Origin: Adiantum capillus-veneris
Lineage: Eukaryota; Streptophyta; Polypodiopsida; Polypodiales; Pteridaceae
Direction: 5' to 3'
Length of the DNA: 64,000 bases
NCBI GenBank assembly: GCA_014529385.2
Contig: CM043966.1
Coordinates: forward strand, 143,082,711 to 143,146,710
The notes beneath the pieces are model-generated. The model worked only from the letters and a program-made list of their open reading frames with translations. It was not told the origin of the DNA and did no database searches. Of this stretch, positions 12,943 through 24,185 are shown piece by piece. A program made the position numbers and the translations under genes. Every line of letters starts with the position of its first letter. Position 1 is the first letter of the stretch.

Positions 12943-13310
12943 TGTGTGTGTCAATAAAAAGAGAAAAATGGTATAACCTTTCTATCACCCAAGTGTGGTA
13001 GATTGGTTATGCCATTTTCCTCTTGAATAACAGGTCTTGAGTTCAACTCCTCGTCGGCTACATTTTTAGGTCTCGTTAATTAGTTTCCTACGACGTTAAA
13101 TTAAACTCTCTTCTTGTCGGTGTGTGTGGGTGGGTGTGTGTGCACGCCAATAAAAAATGGTATAACTTTTCTATCACCGAAGTGTGATAGATTGGTTATG
13201 CCGTTTCCCACATGAATAACAGGTCTTGAGTTCAACTCCTTTCGACTAGATCTTTAAGGTCTCTTGGGATAGTTTCCTACGATGTTAAGACTCTCTTCTT
13301 CTTCTTCTTC
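12580..13310 (+). repeat. Three tandem tRNA-related (SINE-like) units inside the CACTA element
   Basis: Three copies begin AATGGTATAAC and continue through CTATCACCCAAGTGTGG. Each has an A-box-like TGGTAGATTGG (12620-12630 and 12996-13006; TGATAGATTGG at 13185-13195). Units 2 and 3 have a B-box-like AGTTCAACTCC (13040-13050 and 13229-13239), 44 bp from the A box in both. They end in TTTCCTACGACGTTAAA, ACTCTCTTCTT and a GT or CTT tail. Unit 1 has lost its B box to an AT-rich array of CCTAAATCTAA-like words (about 12658-12855). The box consensus and the spacing point to RNA polymerase III SINE ancestry. No full tRNA cloverleaf is claimed. Confidence 0.6.
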
Positions 13311-13320
13311 TTCTTCTTCT

Positions 13321-13361
<41 letters not shown>

Positions 13362-13515
13362 CCTCTCTCAATGTGTGTGTGCATTCTTTGTTTATGCATG
13401 TGTGTGTGCGTTTTTGGTTTATGCATGCTCTCTCTCTCTCTCTCTTTTCCTCTCTCAATGTGTGTGTGAATTCTTTGTTTATGCATGTGTGTGTGCGTTT
13501 TTTGTTTATGCTTGT

Positions 13516-13562
<47 letters not shown>

Positions 13563-13569
13563 AACACAA

Positions 13570-13605
<36 letters not shown>

Positions 13606-13676
13606 GGAGAGAGAAAGAGGGGAAGGGAACATGAGAGTGAGGAGAGGGAAGGAGCATACCTGGCTCTCCTTCCTCT

Positions 13677-13750
<74 letters not shown>

Positions 13751-13812
13751 AACAGGGGAAGGGAACATGAGAGTGAGGAGAGGGAAGGAGCATACCTGGA
13801 TCTCCTTCGTTT

Positions 13813-13848
<36 letters not shown>

Positions 13849-13870
13849 AGAAGAAAGAGAGAGAGAGAGA
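13300..13870. repeat. Compound CTT/CT/GT/GA satellite with duplicated blocks
   Basis: It is a mosaic of (CTT)n, (CT)n, (GT)n and (GA)n. A block containing GGAAGGGAACATGAGAGTGA and CTCCTTC, ending in (GT)n(GA)n, is duplicated (near 13619 and 13757) and followed by a third GT run. A block with TTTGTTTATGCATG is duplicated at about 13372-13515. All long open frames here are low-complexity artefacts. Confidence 0.85.
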
Positions 13871-13962
13871 GGGAGAGCGTTACCTTGCTTGATTGAGCGC
13901 GCGCCGAAAACTCAGATCTGAGATCTGAGTTTTCGGACGCTCTCGGTTATTTTTTTTAGCCC

Positions 13963-14080
13963 TAGCGGCATCGCTATAGGAGTCGCTATGAGCGTCGCTA
14001 TGTTACTTGTAACATAGCAACGCTTATAACTCGCCGTGGTTTTTCATGTTTAAGCGTCGCACTACGAGCATCGCTACTAT
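13963..14080. repeat. CACTA subterminal repeats, right
   Basis: Several GCGTCGCTATG-like words lie just inside the right terminal repeat, mirroring 8028-8262. Confidence 0.8.
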
Positions 14081-14085
14081 TAAGT

Positions 14086-14098
14086 ACCTCTTGTAGTG
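14086..14098 (-). repeat. CACTA terminal inverted repeat, right
   Basis: ACCTCTTGTAGTG, the exact complement of the left terminus. It is followed by the TCT duplication. Confidence 0.93.
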
Positions 14099-14101
14099 TC
14101 T

Positions 14102-16778
14102 CTTCCCCTTCTCCCCTCAGGTTCAAGCTCTTCGTTCTCATGCAGGGTGAAGCCCGCCACCATCAGAACAAAAACAGAGCATTAAAAAATTAAATAAAAC
14201 AAAAAGGTCTTGTTTTTAATGGAATAGAAGGGGGTTCTCACCCTCCTCTTTCGAAAAAAGGAAAACAAAGGAAAACAAATCATGTCTTTCAGCTCTTTTG
14301 AATGACCTTATGCCGGAGTTGGCCTTGGCCACTGAAAAGGAAACAATATTCAGTGATGCTTATTCAAAGAGTGTGCATTAAACTTTGGGCTTGACATTGC
14401 TTGTTATATTTTACTGCTTGATTTGAATGTGAAAACCATGCAAAACACTAAATTTGAGCCTATTTGATAGCCAAAAGGCATTAAGAAAAAGATCAGAACC
14501 AAGAAAAGGGAGACCTTGGGCAGCCACTAAAACCCCTTATCACCCAGTCCTGACCCCGCTACCACTGGCGCTCATTAGCAAAGTTCATAGCCAAGCGATG
14601 AGAGACATTGGGCAGCCACTAAACCCCCTATTTGCCTAGTCTTGACTCCACTACATTACTTGTAATGACATCATCACACAGATCTCTTGATGTTAGTTAA
14701 CAGGAGCTGCTAAAGACCGAAGACATATGGATGCACATCGATTATTGTGATTCATTGACATCTTTTACATGATTCATTGACATTATTAGTGCTTGTATTG
14801 ATTGACAAATGCTTTCATGCACTAACAATTGAGCTTTATTTTGAAGGAATGTGGGCAACCAAAACTTTCATTGATCCAAGAAGGGGTCATCATTGCAAAA
14901 TATTGCAAAACTTGGCTATTTAGAGCCATTCCAATTCTTTGGGTTAAAAGTTGTATGCATGCTAGCTTATAGCTTGGTCTAAAGTGAAAATGTTTTGATT
15001 TGAGCTAGTGTTTACCCAATTTTTTGAGAGCTTTCAAGTACAAAATTTGGCTATTGAGAGCCACTCATTTTCATTTTATCAAGTTGCCGTCATCTCTAGC
15101 TCATAGATTGCTCTAAAAATTGTAAAAAACTTCATTTGAGCTAGTGTTTAGCCAACTTGTTCGGAGCTTTAAATTGTAAAATTGGGCTATCGAGAGCCAC
15201 TTCATCTCATCAACGTTTCATTATTTCTAGCTCTCGACTTGTTTTTAATTCCAAATTTCAATTGAACCAACAATGTATCAACTTTGAATCATGTAGGAGA
15301 GGTTTTAAAATTGCAAAATGTGCTTATTTAGAAGCAATATTATCTCTCATTTTTTATGTGTATGCATAAACTTGCTACTAAAGAGCGCCATGTGCATCAC
15401 CAAAGGCGCTTTTGTCCTTTGGGTTTTTTCCTTGGCAAATTCGGGTATGCAAGACCCCAGCTTTAGGTTTTCCTTGATGTTTTTTTTGTGTGGCTTTCAA
15501 AAAAAGGCCTTTGGAGCTTGTGTTTACACTTAGCTTCAATAAGCTTGGATTCTAATAAAAAGATCAAGAGACTTCTCTACAAAAGAGTGGATGCTTGCTC
15601 AAGGATGCACAAAGAGCATGAATAGGTGAAATCCTTCCATGATTTTGCTCTTTTATTCATCTCTCCATTCTCTATGCTTGGCTTAAGTAATTTTTGCTTC
15701 TAAGCTATGGTTCTTTCATGCTCAAAAGCTAGGCATACTAAAGTTTCAACACTTTGCTTTGTGAATATTAACTCATCAAAAAATTAGGTTTTATGTGTGC
15801 TAATTATAGGTAATTGGCCTTGACCTTAGGTTAATGTAGGATCATTTCTTATGTCCTAGACTCTTAGTGATAGTCTCAATACTCCATTCCTTTTTAACAT
15901 GACCTAGGGCTATGATTAGGCTTCACTCCTTTAGTCCATATGTCATTAGCACCTCATGTTGAGAGAAATAAAAAAGTGCTAAAAATTAAAATAATGAAGC
16001 AAAAAAGTATCAAGAAAAAGTAGCAAAAATGCTACTAGACACATAAAAATAAAATTTATATGTTATGTTGTGTTGTGTCGTGTCTTTGTGAAGCCTAGCG
16101 CCTTATTGGCACTTGGCAGGCGAAGGGAATCACCTTGGCTCACTTGGTCAAGGCCCTAAACCGATGCCCTGGGCTGATAGGGGTTAGTCGTCACCTTGGT
16201 AGGCTAGTAGGCATTTGGAACACCTTCTTGAGGGTTCAAGAAGCCAAGAGTCATACCTAGACTTGCCTTGGCGTGGTAGCCTTGTGATGTGTTTTAGTTT
16301 TTTCTATGAATGACAAAACAAACTTCCATGAGCTTCAAAAAGCTGTGACAATGTACTAATAGACTAGGAGCTTTTTTATAGCCCCTAGACATGATAGACT
16401 TGGATGTATTATTAATATTGGTCACATAGCTTTTAGGCTAGTAGTTTTATGACCTTGCATTAGCCTAGGGTCTTAAATAATTGCTTGTGGTTCATGCATA
16501 AAACTGAAATTTCAAGTGGTTTAATCTTCACAATAGTATAGGTTTTTTTTTTGCTTTGTGTTGTTTAGCTTTTTACCATAATTCACCCATCTTTTAGAAG
16601 CAAACAAAATCACTTTGCATGATTGTTCAGTGTACTTCATGTTTTTTATCCTTGTTGGCCTTTGATATTTATTACTTGTTCTTATGGTTTACAGCTCAAC
16701 GTTTCTTCCATGGACTTGCTTTCTACCATGTTACCGTGTTTTGCTTCACCGGCACACAAGGACATGCGCAAAATTAGT
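14102..16778. other. LARD interior, right part, non-coding
   Basis: AT-rich sequence with no recognisable domain in any frame. It contains the tandem array at 14912-15310 described separately. Confidence 0.55.
14912..15310. repeat. Three-unit 135-bp tandem repeat with internal hairpin
   Basis: Units start at TTGGCTATT (14912), TTGGCTATT (15047) and TGGGCTATC (15183), periods of 135 and 136 bp. Each contains TTTGAGCTAGTGTTTA-like sequence and the self-complementary TGGCT-ATTGAG-AGCCA. Copies are diverged. Confidence 0.75.
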
Positions 16779-16787
16779 AAGGGGGAA
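16779..16787 (+). other. Polypurine tract of the LARD-like element
   Basis: AAGGGGGAA lies immediately before the TG that opens the 3' LTR. Confidence 0.8.
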
Positions 16788-17741
16788 TGTTAGCAGTGAC
16801 TAACACAAGCTACATTGATTATGCATCAAGCGGGAGATGTGCTATAGATGTGTACAATATTTTATACTCACTTTGTATAAGGTCTTGGGATCATTGGGAG
16901 TTCCAAAGTTGTATATGCTAGCTAGAGGGCTCAAACTTAAACCCATAGTAGAAGGGATTGTGGTGCAAGCCTTTATAAGGAAGCCTTTATGCAAGGAGGC
17001 TTCATTCTTGAGTATCCACTTTTGAGAGATCTCTCTCTCTCGAGTGTTCACTCTATGGATGGCCTAGCCTTGAGCTTAATACCCATGCTTAAGAGGCTAG
17101 TACTAATCCATTGTAATTAGAGAAGCATTTTTAATCTAATCTCTACTTTCTTCATTAGTTTACTTCTTATATATTCCATTATGTCATGAAGTAGTTTCAC
17201 TTTTTCATTATTCTAGATTTGAGTGTGTGTGATGACTTCTTGCTTATCAACCACTCTTATCCTTCTATGAGCACTCGATTAGAGATATCTCTAATTAGGT
17301 TGATTAAGTTGGTTCTTAAACTTCTAATTAGTGTGTGTGCCCTATTGTTTACTTGTGTGTGGATGGGTTTTATGAAACTCTAGCACTATTCACGTTGTGT
17401 GTATAGATTTCGATGAAGTGCCTTGATTGGCATGTGGTGATTGGAGAGGCCAACAACAATGCAATTAGTGTGTACTTGTCATAAGTGTGCTTTGGGATTC
17501 TTGTCTATGGTAAGTCGGATTTCGGTGGGCTTAATGTGTGTAGGAGATGCTTGGTTGGTGATGTGATTAGAGTTAGTGATTCATGACTAATCTCTATTGC
17601 ATTGGATGAGCATACTCTTGAATCCTCTCATTCGATACATCCGATGCTCGTGCTTCCATGCCCTAACCAGGTTGCCGATCCTAGGATTGATAATTTTCTT
17701 GGTCTTGGGTTGATTAGGCTATGCTACGATTGCACCCATCA
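16788..17741 (+). repeat. 3' LTR (954 bp) of the LARD-like element
   Basis: It runs from TGTTAGCAG to CCCATCA. Its last 255 bases match the start of the window. It is followed at 17742 by sequence belonging to the interrupted minus-strand chromovirus. Confidence 0.85.
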
Positions 17742-17816
17742 TTTGTGCACAATAAAAAGAGAACTAGTCTTATAAGACAAAAATATTGATCATGTAAAAG
17801 AAACATTTACATTTGC

Positions 17817-19072
17817 TTACTCTAATGTAGTATTGTAAGCATTGACAAGGTTCATACTATCCTTAAGTTGTGTTCCTTGCATCCATCTATCATCTTCAAA
17901 AGGATACTTTTTGAACTAATAAGATACCGTCGGATAATCTTACCATGTTGTAGTACCTTGTCCTCATGTCAAAGGATAGCTTTGGATTGTAGCACCTCTT
18001 CTTGGTCTTCAATTTTAGGGGGTCTTCAATTTTAGGGGGTCTTCAATAATTGGATTTGTTCGCGGCTCTCCTTTGTAGGGCTTGAGTAGGCTTACATGAA
18101 AAGCATTGCGTATGAGTCAATGTTTGGGAAACTTGAGTTGATAAGCCGTCATTGATTGGTGTCAAGATTTGGAAAGGACCATAGTATATTTTTGCTAGTT
18201 TAGCATAATACTTTTGATGGCCCTTAGGATTTTTACCCGTTGTTTGCCTCAATTGAGCCTTGGGAAACTTGAGTAAGACCCAATCATTTTCCTTGAGTGT
18301 TAATAAGGCCCTTCTGTGCTTATCAGTAGAGCAGCCTTTTGCCTTTTTTGAGAGATAGATATAGCCTCCTTAATCTTTTGGAAAGATTATTGTAGGTCAC
18401 GACTATACCCATCGGCAGCAGTGAAGATCTTCCCATGTACCAAGTAGCAAGGGATTTTTAGGTCTTCCCTCTATGATCTCAAAAGGTGCCTTTCCCATAG
18501 TAGTATGGATAGTATTATTGTATGCATACTCTACAAGGGGTAAGTACTTCTCCCATTGTGAGTGTTGATCTACTTCTATAGCATAAGTCTTTAGTAGATC
18601 GAGAATCGTAAGATTGGCTATCTCACTTTGGTCATACGTTTGTGGGTGATAGGCCAAAGAGAAATTCTATCTCGTACCCAGATTTTCAAAGAGACCTTTC
18701 CAAAAATTACTGGTCATTCTAGGATCTCTATCTGACATGATGGATGTTGGCAATCCATAGTGTTTGAAAATCTGAGATATGAAAAGGGTTGCCATTTGGT
18801 GTGCCTTAATAGTCTTTTTGACAAGAATCAAAAAAATAGGAATAAAGTGCGCTTGCTTGCTAAACCTGTCGACCATTGTCCATATTTCCATACTCCCATG
18901 GATAGACTTGGGTAATCCAAAGATAAAATCCATGGATACACTCTCCCATGGAAAATTAGGGATTGGCAATGGCTCGAGAAATCCAGGTTGCTTCCCTCTA
19001 TCATATTTTGTCTTTTGGCATACCACACATTTGGATACATACTCTTGTATGTCCACTTTCATGGTAGGCTAA
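17817..19072 (-). pseudogene. Ty3/gypsy chromovirus integrase and C-terminal chromodomain region, degenerate
   Basis: Minus-strand fragments include KCVVCQKTKYDRGKQPG and GFLEPLPIPNFPWE (zinc-binding linker into the core), VSMDFIFGLPKS and DRDPRMTSNFW (the two core aspartates), and a block near 18600 reading AYHPQTYDQSEIANLT in place of the usual HPQTDGQTE. The tail contains RWMQGTQLKDSMNLVNAYNT before the stop at 17819-17817. It resembles the chromodomain end of chromoviral polyproteins. Frame changes and stops separate the pieces. The rest of the element continues rightward; its 3' LTR has been separated by the LARD-like insertion. Confidence 0.8.
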
Positions 19073-19220
19073 TAGAAGTACGTTTCTACTCCTCAAAGAG
19101 TAGGTTGAATCCCTCAATGACCCGCATAGGGAGGAGCATGGGATTCATATATGACTTTCTCAAATTCTCACGAAGGGAGTGAGTAACACATACCCTATTG
19201 CCATGGAGAAGATAACCATC

Positions 19221-20560
19221 CTACAAGGTGAATGGTTCCTCTTTCTTTCCTAAGGCAAGGTCCGACATTATGTCTTTAAAATCAGAGTTTGTAGCGTACT
19301 CATCTATCATGGAAGATAGATCATTGTGAGTTGCTATTGACACCACATGAACCCTCGATCGTCGTGACAGTGCATCGACCACTTGATTATGCTTACCAGC
19401 AATGTGAGCAATATGAAAATTAAATTTCAAAAGAAATTTACCCACCTCATTTGCTTGTCAGAAAGCTTGGTTTGCATCATGAAGTACTTGAGACTTTGGT
19501 GGTCTGTTTGCAAAATAAATGGAGTCCTGAATAGATAGTGCTTCCATGTGTCTAGGGCATGTAGAACAGCTAAAATCTCTTTTTCATATATTCCCAAGAC
19601 CCGTTCATTGACATTGAGTCTTTGGCTCTCATATGCTATGGCATGTCCTTGAAGAAAAATGGCTCCAAGGCAATCACCACAAGCATCACATTGAACCTTT
19701 AAATGGTTTTGAGAGATCCAGAATCATAAGCATTGTTTAGGAGGTAAGCTTCTCTTTGAGCTTGTCAAAAGCATTTTTCTCTTTAGAAGTCCATGAGTAC
19801 TTAATGTTCTTCTTTGTTAAGTCATGTAATGGTCTTGCTATTTGAGAGAATTTTGCTATGAAGCGTCTATAGTATGCACTTATACCAATGAAGCTTTGTA
19901 GCTCATGTAGATTCCTTGGATTAGGTCATGCTTTTATTACCTCCAACTTTGATGGATCCATATGGATAGAATATTGAGATATAATATGACCTAAGTATTA
20001 AATCTCTTGAAGGCAAAATTCACTCTTCTTTTGATTGATAAAAAGCTTGTTCTCCCTCAAAGCTTAAAAAACTACCTGGAGATGTTGCTTGTGCTTCTCC
20101 AAGAACTTGGAGTAGATTATGATATCATCAAAGAACACTCCAGTAAACTTTTAGTGGTTTCTAAAATTTTTCTCCATTAAATGATTGAATGTGGCCGGTG
20201 CATCAGTCAAGCCAAAAGGCATGACTAGATATTCATAAAGACCACATTGTACAAAACGCGATACTTACGATATCTTCAATCACTATCCTTATTTGATGAT
20301 ATCCACTTTTAAGGTCAATCATACTGTAGTAGGTTGAACCTTGTAGCTTATCAAATAGATCTTCTACCCACAGTATAGGAAATCTATTTTTGATAGTGAT
20401 ACGATTTAGTGCTCAATAGTCCACGCATATGAGGTATGTACCATCTTTCTTTTGCACTAAAAGGACTGGAGAACAAAAGGGAGAAGAGCTAGGCCTCACC
20501 ATCCCCTTATCTACCAAATCATGCACTTGCCTCATAATCTCCTCTTGTTAAGCTTGAGAA
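19221..20560 (-). pseudogene. Ty3/gypsy chromovirus reverse transcriptase and RNase H, degenerate
   Basis: On the minus strand the reverse transcriptase contains YYSMIDLKSGYHQIRI (about 20330-20280). Its active-site motif is VFFDDIIIYSK (about 20145-20100), with FFDD in place of the usual YxDD form. At 19445-19350 FHIAHIAGKHNQVVDALSRR is the usual end of RNase H. Several stops and frame changes show it is not functional. Confidence 0.8.
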
Positions 20561-20906
20561 ACTCTATAGGGAGGTTTATTAGGCGGTGAGCTCCCTGGTA
20601 GAAGCTCTATCATATGGTCATCATCCCCTCGTTTTGGAGGTAATTCCATAGGGATGTCATCGATAAATGAGTCTTGGAATCTATTTAGAAAATTAGATAA
20701 GTTTAATTCTTCTTGATTCCTACCACTTTGTTTTGTTAAAACATTAGCATCATTTAGAGACTCTTTGACAAAAAATCATAAACAAGGAAACTGAGCTTTT
20801 CATTGATTTATCAAAAGCAAGTGAATTTACAAGTGGTATAATATGACCGGACTCATCAACATCTATATACATGTTCTTTTCCCTGTAGGTGAAGTAAATT
20901 CTCCTT

Positions 20907-21206
20907 TTAGGGAACTTCATGTTGGCAACCATGCAGTTGAACCATGGTGCCCCTAGGATAACATCCCCATGTTGGAGAGGAGAGATAAAAAAAGTATTCT
21001 TTTTTTATGTAGCTTTGGACATGAAGTCTCCACTTCCCAATCAAGGGAGTAACGGAGGCTTGCTGTCCCTTGAAATCTCCATCGGCAGCTACAGTATCTC
21101 CCATCTTGAAACTTGCTTGAATGCCCAACTTAGTGGCCAAGTCTCTTGATATGAAGTTGTGAGTAGAGCCAGGATCAAATAGGATGAAGGCATCATGCTC
21201 CCTCAC
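20907..21206 (-). pseudogene. Ty3/gypsy chromovirus retropepsin, degenerate
   Basis: The open segment starts REHDAFILFDPGSTHNFIS. The catalytic aspartate is present in FDPGSTHNFIS (family DSGATHNFIS; position 2 is Pro instead of Ser). DLATKLGI follows, as in gypsy proteases. It lies between the zinc knuckle at 21345-21303 and the reverse transcriptase, in the order expected. Confidence 0.75.
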
Positions 21207-21302
21207 CTTCCCCCAAGAATATGAAAGGGATGATCCTTTGCAAAGAGCATCCTCTTTTGGAACTTCAACCGTGGAAGCTCTAGGAGTCTCATAGTGGGCA
21301 TT

Positions 21303-21420
21303 TCTTTTGGGGCAAGAACGATAGCCATGTCCTTGCTCCCCACACTTAAAGCATTTGTGAATCTTTGTGAAAAGCCTCTAGTTCTTCAAGAAAGACCTTT
21401 GTAAACTCCTTTCTCCTTGG

Positions 21421-21451
<31 letters not shown>

Positions 21452-22509
21452 GGAATTTCCTTGGGAAGAACTTTGAGTATTGTTCTTCCCCTTTGCATCA
21501 TTTTGATCTTTGTTTTCCATGGTCTTGGCATTCCTTTTAGCCCCTTGTTGAAAATTGATACAAGATGCAACCATAGTGTGGTGGATGACTTCGGTGATAG
21601 AACTAGGCCGTTGGGAGTTGACATGCTCGGCCATTTCTTCAGGTAATCTGTTGCATTTTCTCGACGAAGTCTATCTTTTGAAAGAGTGTAGCTTTGATAT
21701 GTAGATCCCAAAACTTGTCTATATATTTGTGGATAGACTCGTTGGAGAGAAGCTTTAAACTTCTCCATTCTATGAGCAGTTTATCATTAGCATCACTCAC
21801 CTGGAATTGCTTCATGATGGAAACTCATAGAGTCTTCCATGTCTTTGGGGCCTTGTCTCCAAAGGCCGCATCAAATTGTTGGATAAAGGCCAAGACTTTG
21901 TTGGTAGAACCAAAGGTGCCATCATATGTGAGAAAAGAGATACTTTTGAGACCTTTCCCAAGCAAGGTAGGAATTGCAATGTCCTCTCCTCTTATATTCT
22001 CTAGGAGAATAACCACTGCTTTCATCGCAAGAGAAGGAAGGTGAAGAAGAAGAAGAAGAAGGTGACCTATTTCTTACCTTTTTCTTCCTTTGTTTTCTCT
22101 CTTCCCTTTTGGAGTGACAAGGAGGACTATAGGATGACCTTTTCCTCTTGGAAGGAGTTGGGGATCGTCGAGACCGTCGTCTTCGTGGAGCCACATCTTC
22201 AGAGGAATTCGTAGATTCAGTTCTTTCTCGTTCATTGTATTCCTTCTTCTCTCTTATTGGAGAGAGTTCTTTTGGAAGTCTCTACAAGAGGCTTCATATT
22301 AATCTCTCTCTCTTCTTGGAGAGGTAGGTAAATCCCATAAGCACAAAGTTGTTGGGTAAATTTGGCTTGCAAAGTAGGGTTACCCATAGCTTGTTGCAAC
22401 CTAGTAACAAGATAATTAATAAAAATTGGGGCATCATCACAGTAGCACCTTCATGTGCAAAATGAAAGTTGTCAACATTCATTCTACTCTCTTGATTATT
22501 GTCAGCCAT
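21303..22509 (-). pseudogene. Ty3/gypsy chromovirus gag with zinc knuckle, degenerate
   Basis: The start MADNNQESRMNVDNF is at 22509. A basic, Ser/Arg-rich segment (22194-21922) precedes the gag domain (RVYPQIYRQVLGS region, 21768-21600). A (GTT)n run at 21420-21451 encodes a polyasparagine or polythreonine tract. The canonical knuckle CFKCGEQGHGYRSC lies near 21345-21303. Frame changes break it into at least three parts. Confidence 0.75.
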
Positions 22510-22905
22510 GCTAATTAAACTTATGTATAAGATACTTTGTGCTTTTGTACCCTCAAAGACCTTAGTTTCTACTCCTCTTTACCTTTGAAAATCGGCTCTC
22601 AAGCAGCTCGGCGCCCGTGGTTTAGAGACTGTTGATTGCAAAGAGTAGTGGAGAGCGTATAACATTGCTCGGTTGATTACGGTTCCTGTTGAGCTTGGTA
22701 GTAGCTCAATAATGGTTAAGCCAAAGGCAAGCCCCACAAGACTCCATTATAAAGACTATAGTTCCCAACATTGTACCTCAAACTAAGTCCTTTTCAATTA
22801 AGATAATAGATTCGTCCCACTTACCCTATTGCAATGAACAGGTCCAACCTTTCATAGGGACAACTTAAGGACCTCTCTTCTTAAGCAAGAAAAGAGAAAC
22901 CAATA

Positions 22906-22917
22906 GCTATGATATCA
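22906..22917 (-). other. Chromovirus primer-binding site, decayed initiator-Met type
   Basis: On the minus strand TGATATCATAGC resembles TGGTATCAGAGC. It lies one base after the LTR end (ATTACA). Confidence 0.6.
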
Positions 22918-22918
22918 A

Positions 22919-24185
22919 TGTAATGGCAATAGCCTAGGAACATTGAAAATAGCATAATTAAGAGCATTGTAGTGAGCATTTTTATGAGACCACTTTGATA
23001 AAATAGAGCGTGAACTTGATTAGAGGTAGCAACATAACCATTATACTTAATTAACTTGGCATGAACAATACTTTGTAAGAGAGATAATTAGAGAAAATGA
23101 CAACAATTAAGGACCAGATTTATGTGGAGCCAGTCTCCCCTTTAAAAGGCTTTTGTATTATAATCTCTCCCATAAAGAGAGACTTGGTACAATGCAAGCT
23201 TTGTGTTCCTTGATACCTTGATGGTGCAATGATGATAGAGAGCTTCATGCACCACAATTATGCCCATAACTTAGCTAAATAAAAGCATCAACTTGCTTTC
23301 GACTTCAATCCCAAGAACACAAACACCTTCAAAGGTGGAGAGAGCTAGCAAGGAATGAGGAAGAAGAAACATTCTTACAAGAAAGAAATATTTTCTTAAT
23401 TATCATCACTCTTCTTGCTTAGCATAGCACAATAGCATAGTAATGAAGATGGAGAAGATGGAAAGCTTTTGCATTGAAGCATGGCTCTTGGTTGGATTTG
23501 CATTCCATAGCCAAGAGTGTTGGTGTAGACTCTCAACTTCTCAACAAGCTTGGAGAAGGAGATGGAGTTCTTGCACTTTCACCAAGTGAGAATGAGCACA
23601 TGTGAGTGTGTGCAAGAGAGAGAATATACCCCCAAGAACACCACCAACTTGCCTTGGTTGACCCCTCCTTGTAGCTCAAGAATGAAATTGATTGGACCCT
23701 TACTAGCCTAGCCAATTCACATGCTTTAGTCATATCAAGAAACAATGCTAGCTTTAGGACAAGTGTCGTTCTTACCCATTTGAGAGAGAGGGCTTGATAA
23801 ATGCGTAAACAATTAATTTAATCGGCTAAAAGCTTATTGGACCCATTTAGAGGCCAACCAATATGCTTTAGACACCTTATGAGGGCAACATGGGGAGGAG
23901 CTTGACATGTGTCCTTGTTGCCTCTTTAGACTAAGCTGTCGTGAGTGAGGGTGTGTGTTTTCTCTCATGTCCCTACTTGTAGGGATCGCCTCCCCATATG
24001 TAGGAACCCTTGTTGACTTTTGGAATACTTTAAGCCCCTCAAGTACCTTAGTCATGAAGCACCTTAAGCACCTTAGTCATGAAGAACCTCAAGCACCTTA
24101 AGCACCTTAGTCATGAAGAACCTCAAGCACCTTAGTCAGAAAGCACGACAAGCACTTCAAGCTTGGGCTGGGTTCCCACCTCAAG
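22919..24185 (-). repeat. 5' LTR of the minus-strand chromovirus
   Basis: The reverse complement aligns along most of its length with 28592-29845, the solo LTR in the opposite orientation. Both end in CCATTACA. The outer end is undefined: similarity stops at 24185, while the solo copy continues for 275 bp more, so this LTR is truncated or replaced. It includes a minisatellite of AAGGTGCTTGAGGTGCTTG-like units (24040-24150). Confidence 0.8.

Larger units (their letters stand above)
8009..14098 (-). mobile_element. CACTA (En/Spm) DNA transposon, complete termini
   Basis: The ends carry perfect 13-bp inverted repeats: CACTACAAGAGGT at 8009-8021 and its complement at 14086-14098. The 3-bp duplication TCT flanks both sides (8006-8008 and 14099-14101), the size CACTA elements make. 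Inside each end is an array of GCGTCGCTAT-like words, the subterminal repeats that CACTA transposases bind. Two minus-strand genes are recognisable, a tnp2-type transposase and a Transposase_24-type second protein. Both carry premature stops, and the transposase also lacks its C-terminal half. The copy is therefore non-autonomous now but would be a good substrate for a related active element. It interrupts the LARD-like element. Confidence 0.93.

Noticed and set aside
12620-13240. Calling the A/B-box units functional tRNA genes
   Set aside because: The boxes fit, but acceptor and anticodon stems do not pair into a tRNA.
13277-13892. Long open frames with CVCVCV, THTHTH and SLSLSL on both strands
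   Set aside because: These are products of compound microsatellites. All frames are open for the same trivial reason.
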